The notes beneath the pieces are model-generated. The model was given only the letters and a program-made list of their open reading frames with translations. It was not told where the DNA came from and ran no database searches. A program made the translations under genes and the position numbers. Positions 37,449 through 49,078 of a stretch of DNA of 64,000 bases are shown here, piece by piece. Each line of letters starts with the position of its first letter. Position 1 is the stretch's first letter. Source of the stretch: Cunninghamella blakesleeana. Taxonomy: Eukaryota; Mucoromycota; Mucoromycetes; Mucorales; Cunninghamellaceae. The DNA lies in assembly GCA_017871115.1 (NCBI GenBank), contig JAFCIZ010000005.1, positions 1,720,501-1,784,500 of the forward strand, written 5' to 3'.

Positions 37449-38149
37449 ATGACCACTCAATATCTTATTGCTCAATGGGATTATGCTGCTGAAGGTGAAT
37501 TTGAATTATCTTTTCGTCAAGGTGATAGAATAAAACTACTTGAAAAGCATAATGATGATTGGTAAAATATATTTAAATAAAAAGTAATAAAATAAAATAA
37601 AAATGATATGATATGATACAGTATGATAAAAATAGAAAATTTATAATATTAACTTAATATATGTATATGTATTATCATTATTATATTCATTTATTACTTT
37701 ATAGGTGGGAAGGTATAAAATATATTTATAATGATAGTAAAAAAAAACTAAATAATAAAAAATAGAGATTACATTTGGATGAAAACTGATATATTATATA
37801 TATATATATATATCTATATATATTTAATAATAGGCGAGTTAAATAATGTAATAGGTTTTTTCCCAGCTAATAGAACTATCCTTGAACAACAAAATCATTC
37901 TTTTTGTAAGTCATAAAGATGACATCTTGTAAGCAATTATTCCTTGACAATTTATATATAAAATATAATACATATATGTGTATATGTGTATATATATTTG
38001 TATATGATCATTTATAAATTTATATATATATAGCTAATGACAATCCACCTGTTACAAAAGACACATCAACTACCGCTATAAAAGAGCCAACTAGCCCTCC
38101 TCCGTTGATATCTATTACTCCCCCGATTCAACATGCAGAATTAAATAGC

Positions 38150-38193
<44 letters not shown>

Positions 38194-38656
38194 ATCACAA
38201 GAATTACCTCCAGGATGGGCTCATGCTTATGGTAAATATATATACATACACAAATACATGTATGCGTAAACAAAAAAGATATATATATAATGAAACATGA
38301 CCTAATAACTTTTATCATTCATTATATATATATAATATGATTTATTATAGATCAAGAAGGAACAATCTATTATTTTAATGAAGATACGGGAGAATCTCGA
38401 TGGGATGTACCAACAAAAAATAATAAACAATTATCATTACAACAACAAACTCATCCCGTGCCATTACCACCAAGAACATCATCAAATCAAGCATCTCTAT
38501 CCATTGAACATACTACTACTCCCTCTACTAGTTTTCCACTTGAAGATACAGATTTAGATGTTACATTTAATCAATTTGATCCTGAAGTCATGAAAAAATT
38601 AGTAAGTTTTGGTTGAAATATTATAAGAGAATATATATATGTATATAAACAGAATA

Positions 38657-38703
<47 letters not shown>

Positions 38704-40454
38704 CAGTCGTTAGATCAGTTAGAATCAGAATCAATTCGTTACCAAGGCTATATACAAATGAAAATGGTATCGGATAATGTAAAACTTAGTTCATGGAAAA
38801 TGTACTATGCAGTCTTATTACGTGGATATTTACTATTTTATAAAGAAGCTCATGTTAAGAATCGTAAAAAATTAACTCCTCCTGTCGGTAGTTTTGATTT
38901 GGATGATTGTCAAATTGATACAGCCGGAAAGCAAGATACCAAGAGAAAGCATTGCTTTATGATCACTATACCTCCTCCTCGTCAAAAGGTTACACTTTAT
39001 ATTCAAACAGCTAAAGATAAAGAATGTGCTGCTTGGTTAGATGCTATTATGAGGGAATTGGTACTTAGAAAGGAAGGCAATCATCAGGTAATATATATAT
39101 AACAAGAAAAGGAAGTGGAATAACAATAATAAAAAATAATAGATTTTTAATAATGTACTCATTTATTTTCATTTATTATTTATTTAATTAGGACTCTGGT
39201 AAATAAACACATAGTCAAATAGGTTTTATATATGTATCCCCTATTTATTTTTTATTATTTTATTTTTATATCTAGATATACTCCAGCTATTACGTACTTT
39301 GACTCTTGATGACTCTCAAATGAAGGTGAATAAAAAAATGACTAAATCCACAGGTAAAATAATATCATTAATAATAATTACATTTTAAACAACAATCAAT
39401 CAAATGAAATTAATTATTTACTTTTTATTTTTTAAAAAACGATTAGATGGGGAAATGAAAGAACAAAAAGGAAAAAATAAATATGATACAGTTAGTTCTG
39501 TAGATGGACGTGGAAATAAAAAACATGGTTGGTTCTCAGGAAATAAGTCCAACAAAAATGATTCTTTACGACCACAGCACTCAAATAATAATAATGAACA
39601 ACAACAACAACAATCAGCACCATCTAATCAAAACGACGTCTTCGGAGGCTATTTACGTTTAGATGATCATTTAGAGGTTCCTTTAATCGTTCGTCAATGT
39701 ATTCAACAAGTAGATGAAAGAGGTCTGGAATCTGTTGGCATTTATCGACTATCTGGTCCTGCTTCCACTATTCAAAAATATAGATCTGCTTATAATAGAC
39801 GTAATATATAATTACATTATATTTTATTAATTCTATTTTACTAATACGTTAATTGTTATCATTACATATTTTTTTTATTATTTCACTATAGATGAAATGG
39901 TGGATCTTTCAGAAGAGCATGATATTAATGTTGCTACTGGACTTTTGAAACTTTATTTTAGAGAATTACAGAACCCTTTAATGACTTTTGAATATTATGA
40001 TTGGTTTATTGATGCAGCTCGTAAATTGTTTAAAAAAAAAAAAATAGATTAAATATAATTATAATCATGATCAAATACTAACTTTTTATTTTTATTAATA
40101 TTTTTTATAATAGGTATACCGGATTATGATGATCGAATGTATCAAATTAAATCCATCATACATGCCTTACCTTTAGAAAATTTCAAAACGTTGGAATATT
40201 TAATGCGTCATTTAAATCGAGTATCACTTTATTCTGAAATAAATAAAATGGAAACATCAAATCTTGCACTGATTTTCTCGGTTGGATTATTACGAACAAC
40301 TCAGGATGATCTAAGTAGCATCATTCATACAGATTTACAAAGTAAAATCATTGAAGCAATTATTCAACAAGTGGATTGGTTTTTCGAAGTGGATGATGAT
40401 GATGATGATGATGATGACAAGGAAGAAATAGTAGAAGAAGGAAAAAAAGAATGA
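37449..40454 (+). CDS. SH3-WW-PH-RhoGAP protein (ARHGAP12/15/27-like)
   Basis: Eleven exons: 37449-37561, 37705-37712, 37834-37905, 38034-38231, 38351-38601, 38707-39087, 39192-39198, 39276-39353, 39447-39800, 39892-40020, 40114-40454; 643 residues. Domains: SH3 (about 5-60), Asn run, WW (about 122-151, LPPGWAHAYD to SRWDVP), PH (about 225-340, QGYIQMKM to CAAWLDAIMRELV), linker, and RhoGAP (about 438-625) with the arginine finger R470 in GIYRLSG and the conserved KLYFRELQNPL. It should stimulate GTP hydrolysis by a Rho/Cdc42-type GTPase at membranes; substrate is unknown. Two exons are only 8 and 7 bases; both are needed, since skipping either breaks the frame and, for the first, destroys the SH3 block WWEGEL. 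The tail is Asp/Glu-rich. Confidence 0.93.
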
Positions 40455-41098
40455 TTAGAAATATACATCTTTAAACTATTTATTTCATATTTATATATAT
40501 ATAAAAATAAAATATACATATATATATATATGTGTGTGTACTATTGTAATCATATTATTAAATAAAAATATATAGAATATTATTTAAAATAAGATATAAA
40601 GCTAATTTCATTCTATTTGTATATAGTATATAAAAGTGAACTTGAACAAAACAGTTTTTCAAAATACTTTTATAGATTTTTATACCAATAATAAGTCCAT
40701 CTTATGGTTGGCAAGAAGAAGAAAATATATTATATAATATAATTAAATTATTCCAACAAAAAAAATTGTTTTTAACTATTCCTAAAATATAAACATAAAA
40801 ATGAATGTAGTATATTGGTTTTATATTCTAAAAAATATAGCTACAACTTGACTGTACCGTAGTACTTTTATTTTAGGTATCATGCAGTATAATAAAATAA
40901 TGTCACTAAATAATAATAATAGCTAAAAGTTGTATTTATTACTTTTACATATATCAATTTAACAACAATAGCAAATCGTTTTAAGGTAGAATATATAACT
41001 AGATGTCATTAAAAAAAGAAAAAAGAAAAAAAGTATGAAAAAAAAAAAAAAGTGATGTATAATAATCAAGTAGAAATGTATAATGAATAAAAAAAATC

Positions 41099-41129
<31 letters not shown>

Positions 41130-41264
41130 AAAAGGGAATCGTAATTATGTACGTTTGTAATAGTTTGGAAGTATTATAGAATAGAAAATAAACGAGTATT
41201 AATGAATAAATAAGTAATAATGGTTTAAAAATAAAGTATAGATATATATATATACATTTTGGAT
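40455..41264. other. Convergent 3' spacer, RhoGAP / pantothenate kinase
   Basis: AT-rich with an AAAT repeat at about 41100-41129. No ORF or element recognised. Confidence 0.5.
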
Positions 41265-43069
41265 TTAAGGATAATTACAGGTAAATTGTGATTTAGGTAA
41301 AGCACGATGCTTTAAGAACTATTTTTTTTAAAAAAATAAAAAATATATAAGTAATCCTGTTATTCACTTTCTTTTTTTAAGAGAAATATTAATAATAATA
41401 ATAATATATGAAGAAACTTACAGCACCCGTTGCACCTAAATGACCTTCATGACGTAAAAATAGAGCTTTCATATCACCATTAGACCAGAATTTAATAGCA
41501 TAAGAAAGGGTATTCATTGTCACTGGATGACCCCGAATGAAACAACCACCAAAATAAATACGTTTAATATCATGTTGTTTAGCATTTAAGTAAGCAATTT
41601 GACCAATGTTATTACTGACCATATATAGTAAACTTTTTGCAATATCGGATGAATCAAAATTGGATTTATCTTGTCTTATTCCTTTTTTAAATACTTTTCC
41701 AAAACTAGATGCAATTCTTGATGATTTTAATCCTAATTTTGAATAATCACTTCCATAAATATCTCCAACTAGTAAATCTACATTTTTATTGTCACCATGT
41801 TTTGATATTTCCAACATATCTAATAATAATAATTGTAATGATAAAATAAAATAAAATAAAATGGGATAATAGATGAGTAAAAAAAATTATTATTTTATTT
41901 TATTCTATTTATTATATCATATTATATTTTGATTATTTTACCATCAAATGAGGTAGCATCTGTTAATAAAGATAATAAACCCCAAAGTGTACCACCGCCC
42001 AGCTATTATTAAAATATATATAAGAAAAAAGAGAATTTTGAGTGAGTGGATTATTATAATCATATAAATAAATATATATATATATATATATATATAAAAG
42101 TTATTAGTAAATCATTACCGATGTACCGCTAATACGTGTAAATTGATTAGGACCTGTTACTTTCAAAATACTAACACCAGAACCGATATTAACAAGCTAT
42201 TAAAAGAAAAGAGAATGAAATGAAAAGGAATAAAATCAAATAAAATTAGTAATCATAATAAAAAAGAATGGATATATCCGTATCATCATGATCCTTGATT
42301 ACCATATAAGGGTATATATTCTTGGGTGTTTCTTCAAATTTAATAGGATTAGCTTCAAGTTCATTATATGTAAACACTTCATAAGGGATTTCAGTTATGA
42401 AAAAGCTTAAACCTAAAATATAATTTTTTTTTAAAAAAAAAAAAAAAAATATTAAGCATTAATTTATTTTAATTATATTTGCTTATCAATTTTATCGGAA
42501 TAGAACACCGAATAAATTATAATTTCTATACATGTATAATATTTGTATATTTATTTAATATTATTATTACCAGCAATAAGACATTCCATTTCATCATCTT
42601 TTTCAACAATAACACCAGGTAATCGTTGAGATAACTGATCATAAAAAAGAAAAGCACCACCACCAGTAGCTTGTAACACTTGTTTAACGTTGGGTGCTAA
42701 TTGACGTGCTGATGACATAAGGTTTGAAATAAAGTCAATACATTCATCTATTCTTTCAGTTTCAAATATTTTAAAGTGCAATCGCCCACCTTTAGAAGGC
42801 GAAGGTGTATAATAAACAACTTTAGCTAATGAACCACCAATCTATTATTATTATCATTATTAAAAGCGTGAAAAAAAAGAGAAAAAAAAATAATATAAAT
42901 ATACAAATAAGCTTTTATTATTATTATTTCTTTGTCCCTTTGTTTATTTGTTTACATCAACAGCCACTTGAGGAACGTGGTCTTCTTGATTGGGTAAAAC
43001 TATATCCCTTGTTTCGTGATGTGACGCTAAAGCGGCTTCAGATACACTAGCTCCTATAACATTCATCAT
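41265..43069 (-). CDS. Pantothenate kinase, eukaryotic type II
   Basis: Exons 43069-42956, 42841-42571, 42412-42303, 42196-42119, 42002-41942, 41819-41422, 41318-41265 give 361 residues. PanK makes 4'-phosphopantothenate, the committed step to coenzyme A. Visible blocks: the phosphate-1 loop DIGGSLAKVVYY (its Asp ends exon 1), QATGGGAFLF, the catalytic-region LVNIGSGVSIL, RISGTSLGGGTLWGL, GDIYGSDYSKLGL, and FGGCFIRGHPVTMNTLSYAI, then HEGHLGATGAFLK. The last exon is only 18 codons (FLKHRALPKSQFTC to the stop) and completes the family C-terminus; without it the frame runs into intron sequence. Two adjacent AUGs open the frame (43069, 43066). Confidence 0.95.
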
Positions 43070-45021
43070 CTTTAATATTATAAATGAAAGAAAAAGAGAA
43101 GGGGAATCGATGTATTAAAATAATAATAATTGAAAGAAGAGAAAAAAGTGTTGAAAATTTAAAAAAAGAAAAATGGATTTAATTCAAAAAATCGGCGTTT
43201 AAAATATTATATCTAATTGAGCAGAAACAATATATTTTTTAAAAAAAGTGGGGAAAGAGAAAGAGAGAAATATAAAAGTAAAAAAGAAAAGAGAGAACAG
43301 AATGGGATAAAACTATTACTATTATTTATATTTTTTTAGGCTAAATTTTTTTAAAAATAAAATAATGAAAATCTAACCAACATCACAACGTTTTTTAAAG
43401 AAAAATCCAGAATTTTTTTTTTGCTTACTCAAAGTCAAGTGGTAAATGAAAAAAAGTTGGGGGTGATTCACCTAAAAAAGGTACCAAAGCTTTTTTTTGA
43501 AATTCAGTTATATAAGCTTACGAAAATAAAACTTGATTTTTTCACATATGTTTTTTTTTTTCAAATATAAATGATCTTCCTATTAGCATGATAATGATGA
43601 TAAATTTAATAATGATTAATACTTATTAGTTAATTTATTTTATAACCTTGTTTTTTATTTTCTTGCCAAGATGTAGCAATTACTATTATAGATAAAAAAA
43701 ATTGCATAAATATCCCCTCACTCTCCACAGAATTCGGTAAATGGTTCTTCCATAACAAATATTTATGCTCTTTGATTTGTAATAAAATATACAAAACGAA
43801 AAGTTTATTTATACTGAGAGAGAGAAAAAGAAAAAAAAAGAACAATGTTTTTTATTTCACTATAGCTTGTACTATACATTCTATTTTTAAGTTAATAAAA
43901 TAAAACATATATTATCATGGCCATATTTGATCATTGAGTAATTACTATTTTAGAAACGTTTTTTAGAAGAAAAATGAGAAAAAAATGAATAGTAACTAAA
44001 GTTATTCTAGTCAAAATTACTTACTTTATTCCTTTAACAGATAAAAAATTCAAATACAAATAAAAGAAATAAGTAGAATAATAAAAAGAAAAATTATACT
44101 AGCTATTTTTTGAAATTAGTATATATAATAATCATGTATATAATTAAAGTAAGAGTAAAAGAAAAGGCTTTGGTAGAGTTAAAATGATCAACTTTAAAGC
44201 GAATATTTAAACACAGTCTAAATAGCAAAGCAGGAACAATAAATGTTCAAACGTTTTAGAAAAAATGAGAAAAGGTTAAATTAGCATTATTTACGTATGA
44301 AAATATACATTAATTGATTTTAATTACTGATCCATCTCTTTATTTTTGCATTGCCATGATTTTTTCAAGGGTACACTACAAAAAAAATCCTTTATTAGTA
44401 ATATACGTTGGATTAAAAGATAAATGAATTAGGTCCCTCCCCTTTCTTCACATTATTGTGATATGGAAGAATCCTGGAAATAATATAGCATTTTGGATAG
44501 ATTATTGATGTATAAATGAAAACATGAAATATTTTAACGAGTCATCAGTTTAAAATAAAAATAATAATAAAAAAGTATATTTTTTCCCATTCCTTCATCT
44601 ACTTCATTATTTGCTTTGGATTACTTGACTATTAATGCATAACCATTACTAACAATGACAATGACAATAAAAAATAAAAATAAAGCTAAATTACCTCTAT
44701 GAAAGAATGAAATATTAGAGAAAGTCACATAAAAAAATGAGCGATTTTTGCTGATATTTATTTAACACAATATGAATACAATTAAATTTATACGTGGTAA
44801 CTTATAACAAAGTTTTAAAATAGACATGGAATAAAATAAAACAATTGACTATGTGAATTTTTTTTTTTTTTTGTTATATCATAATTTTACAATTTAAATT
44901 TAATAAAAAATTATTTTTTAAGAATACTAATAATAATAATAATCAATATTTATTTATAATAATAATATATAATGGAAAGAAAAAAAGAGGGGTATAAAAA
45001 TATTAATATGTTGCTTTTTTT
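43070..45021. other. Long intergenic region, PanK / SH3-RA
   Basis: About 1.95 kb of AT-rich sequence with short purine tracts. It includes the PanK promoter and the 3' side of the SH3-RA gene. Open frames are short and low-complexity. I see no gene, RNA or transposon signature. Confidence 0.5.
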
Positions 45022-48000
45022 TTAACAATAAGTTTTTACAGCTTGAGCCATAATTATATCCAATTCCTAATTTAAAAAGTCAATGGAAAAAATAAAAAAA
45101 TGAAAATTAGTAAAACATTATTCTAAAGCTATATATATTGCTATTTTTATTTATACTTGTATCATGCACACTTACTTTTTCTAATTGTTCTAATTGTAAA
45201 TGACAATCTTTAAAGACTTCAGATATTTCGCTTCGAATTGGTGCAGTAACATGTCTTGAAGTTCTTCTATTTTTCTTTTCTGCTTCTTTCTTTTCTAAAG
45301 CTTCTTGACATTTTGATGTACCACGAATCATAATCATTAATTCATCCATGCCAAAATCATCCCAATAAATAGTTGATTGGATGGATGCATTACGACCTCT
45401 TGACGATTGTTGTTGTTGCTGCATTTCACTGATCATGTTACTATTATGTTGCATATGTTCACTAGAAGCAGATATACTAGTAGCATCCGTACTTGCTGTA
45501 CTTGGTAAATCATCAGTTACTTGGCTATGCATAAGCGCTTGTTCAGCTGAAGAAATGGATGATGGCGATACACCTCTATTATTAGTATTGGGATTTGCTA
45601 TGGATGATGATTTTAATATAGATAGTTGCTGATGTTGAGCAATGGTCTCAGTTAAAACTTCGTTACTAGTTCTAGTTTGTGCTAAATCATCTAAGGCCTC
45701 ATCTAATTTCGTAATGACATCTCTACTATTCTGTTCATAGTTATTCTCATCTGTTGCCATTTGTTCATTTGAGTGATCAGTATGAGTATATTGATTATTT
45801 TTATGATATGGCTCAAGTGTTGATCTTTCTTGATGGTGTTGATTAGGTTCCATAGGAGTTGGAGATGTACTTTTTTCATTCATATTTGTATAAACACCTT
45901 CATATATCTCGTTTGTTATAGCTTCAGGTTCATCGGAATATGATGATTTTTCTAAAGGATGTACAGGTGGTAACGAGGTTGGTTTTTCAGTAACATGAGT
46001 ATGAGGCATAGGTGTATTTTGACGTACAGGAGGGCGATGTGATCGAGCTAGATTAATATAAATAGAAAATATAAATATTTTTATATTATTACAATGATGA
46101 TCATAATATTTATACTTTATATTATTATTTCTTTTTAATTTTAATAATCAATTTTTTTGTTTTACCTGGTCTTTCGGGTGGTTGAGAATGAGATGAAGCA
46201 TTTTTATTTGATGTAGTCGATGGTATATATTGATGGGGAACATTTCTAAGAATAAAGAATGTTTCATCAGGTTGAGGAGAATGAATGACAGAAGACATTG
46301 AAGCAATAGATGAACGATCAGGATTACTGCCACGGGCAAAATGAATAGGAGGCATTGTATCACCTTCAAAAGCCTTAGTAATAGGGTCATTGACAAGTAA
46401 AGTTCGTTCTAAAACAGTATAATATATAAATATAAATATGTATTTAGCTTTTCATTTTTTCAAAAAAATTTCATTCATGCATTTTCTTTTAAAGTATTTA
46501 TATGCCTCTATGCTGTATGCCTACCTTTTCCATGCTGAAAGATATTAAGACGATATATTGCAACCTGAACATGGGCTTCTCCATCTAAACGTAAAGATTT
46601 TATTTTTTCGTCAATATCAGGAGTACCATCTACAATACCATTCAATATATGGAAACGTTCTAATATCAAAGCTGTCACATCACCAATAGAACCAGAAACA
46701 GGAACTGAAAGTGATTTATCCACACGAGTTTGGCCATGCATAAATATTTCTTCGTGGTCCATCATTTCTGAATGTAATAAAGATACCTTGATACGGATCA
46801 TACCTTCTTCATGTGTTTGTCGTTTTTTATTATGTAAATAAAATCGTACACCTATATTATTGAGATCACCATCTAAAGAAGAAGTTGAGGGGCCACCAAT
46901 ATGTGTTGATGTACCTGATGTAGTTGACATTAATTGTGAAATACGTCTAGCTTTTTTTAATGATGGCATAGGTGTGTTTAAGTGACCTGTTAAAGAGTGA
47001 TAAATAGTAAGTGGTTGATCATTTGGAACTAAGGTATATTCATCTATTAAAAAAATTAGAGTACAAGTATATAAAATTAATCGCTATTATTATTATCATA
47101 TCTTTTTTTCTTTATATATATATATATGAAAACATTCTTACCACCATCAATGCCTTTTACTGTCAAATAATAATTCATAGCAATATCGGTTGGTCCATCT
47201 TGATCTTCAATTCCGAATTTTTCAATTACTTGTTCAATAAGTTCTATTGTTGTAGTAGTTGAATAAGCTAATGCAGTTTGTGGTTCATTACCAATTAACG
47301 TATTACTAGGATAGATTTCCAAGGTGGTAGGGAGTTCATGTTGTTCTTGTTGGTGATGGTGATGATGATTGTGATGTTGAGAATGATGTGGATGGTGTTG
47401 GTGATGTTGGTGTTGATCATAATGCTGTTGATCATAATTATCTGTGCTAGGGTTAAAATTATGTTGAGAAGTATAATATTCTGTAGGGCTAGTAGGTGAA
47501 GCCAATGCTGTATTTGATGTATCATTATTATATGGATGGTTATTATTACTTGTGTTGTTGTTATTAGCATAATAGTTATTAGCATTAGTATTATTATTTC
47601 CAACAGGTGTAGAACTATAAGCTTGAAGTAACATGGTAGAATCAAGACTACCAGAACGATTACGTTCAGAATAAGATGTAGATAAAGAACTAATAGACCC
47701 AGTTTCAGAAATTAAACCATCACTTCCAGCAGTAAGAGATTGTACAGATGAAGTTTTACTATCTTTACGTTTTCCACTATCTTTACTTCCATTTCTAGAA
47801 AAGAATTTACGAAGTCCAGACTTTTTACCAGAACGAGGAGATGTAGGAGATGTAACAGTATCATCATCACCGAGTATACGATCCAATCTACCAGCAGATT
47901 TTCTTTGATCAGAAGAAGATGCACCAAATGTATCATCCATACCGCCAGCTCCTCTTGCAATGGATGGAGTTAATGAAATTTTAATTGTTTCCGATTGTTC

Positions 48001-49078
48001 TAAATCTAAAGTATCTCTAAATGGACCAGCCGATCTATTATTGTTATTATATGCTTGATTAGGTGATACTGCAGAATTTGTTGATAATGGTGAATCCATG
48101 GATTGATGGCTAGGTCTACGATCCAATGATTGAGTAACAATAGGTGCTGGTTTATTATTATGACCACTCAATTGTCGTTGTAGTTGCTGTTGCTGCTGTT
48201 GTTGCATATTTCCATTTTGGAATTGATTTTGTATACCATGAATATGTTGATCAGGGTGTCCATTTCCAGCAAGATGGCTACTATAATATTCATAATCGTC
48301 TGAATCTGAAGACATATCATCTGATTCTGAAGATAAAAGTGCTTCATCCCATTCTTGATATTCTTTTTCAAAATCTCCTTCTTCATCATCACTATCCCCA
48401 CCAAATATAACTTGAGCTTGGAATTTTACACCTCTGGCCATTGTTACACGCTTAGTTGTTTTGGATTTTGCTGATGGCGGTGTAGGAAATGCATCTTGTA
48501 TATCACGTCGTGTTAACTATTTTTAACAAAGTAAATCACAATAATAAAAATTAAGTAATAATTCATTAATTATGCTCATACTATTATATTGTTTATATAT
48601 TATAATTATTATTTGTTTATTATATATCATCATTTTATAATTAAATGCATACCTCTATATTTCTATGTGAATTTAATCGAGCCAAGCGCTCATAAGGTGT
48701 TTCAATGTTTTCAGCAGGTATATAACCAACTTCGGATGTCTTTAATACTTTCACAAGCCACCAATAAGAGTTACTATCATCTAATAAAGTCAAAGCATCA
48801 CCTTTTACTACTGAAGCTTGGCCATCTACTGTAGCAGCAAAAGTATGTAAAGCGTAGACTAAATCAAAATCAATATTAGGATCAGGAATACTTAATACTG
48901 AAGCAGAGTCTTCATCATCTTGATCTTCTTCATCATCGTCGTCGTCGTCATAATAATGGTGCTGATCGTCCATATCATCATCATATAAAGAGTGATGTTG
49001 TAAATGGCTCCGTACTACTTGTGTTGAATTATCGTTATATCCTGTTAAACGACGTCCATCTTTTGTAACTGAATGCAT
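45022..49078 (-). CDS. SH3 and Ras-association domain scaffold protein
   Basis: Exons 49078-48653, 48516-47142, 47043-46525, 46408-46166, 46047-45176, 45066-45022 give 1159 residues. After an acidic His/Asp-rich start, an SH3 domain (about 70-127: DLVYALHTFAATVDGQ, DDSNSYWWLVKV, GYIPAENIETP) is directly followed by ERLARLNSHRNIELT, a conserved fungal extension. A PP1-docking-like RGVKF lies at 170-174. Then a long Gln/Ser/His/Asn-rich region, a ubiquitin-fold RA domain (about 548-620, TTTTIELIEQVIEKFGI to DEYTLVPNDQPL), a second RA-like block (about 670-780), and a Ser/Thr/Pro-rich tail ending in a helical segment. The SH3-RVxF order recalls Bud14/Tea4-type polarity regulators, but the RA domain suggests a Ras or Rho effector. 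Partner GTPase unknown. Last exon is 14 codons plus stop. Confidence 0.85.

Noticed and set aside
39325..39353. Earlier donor AAG|GTGAAT in exon 8 of the RhoGAP gene
   Set aside because: The later donor ACAG|GTAAAA is a better match and keeps the junction phase that the next exon needs (g|at); the earlier one would not.
42829..43050. Plus-strand 73-codon ORF across the PanK first intron
   Set aside because: Antisense of PanK exons 1-2 joined by intron sequence, without its own start context.
47295..48410. Several 78-116 codon ORFs on both strands
   Set aside because: Shadows of the Gln/His/Asn-rich exon of the SH3-RA gene.
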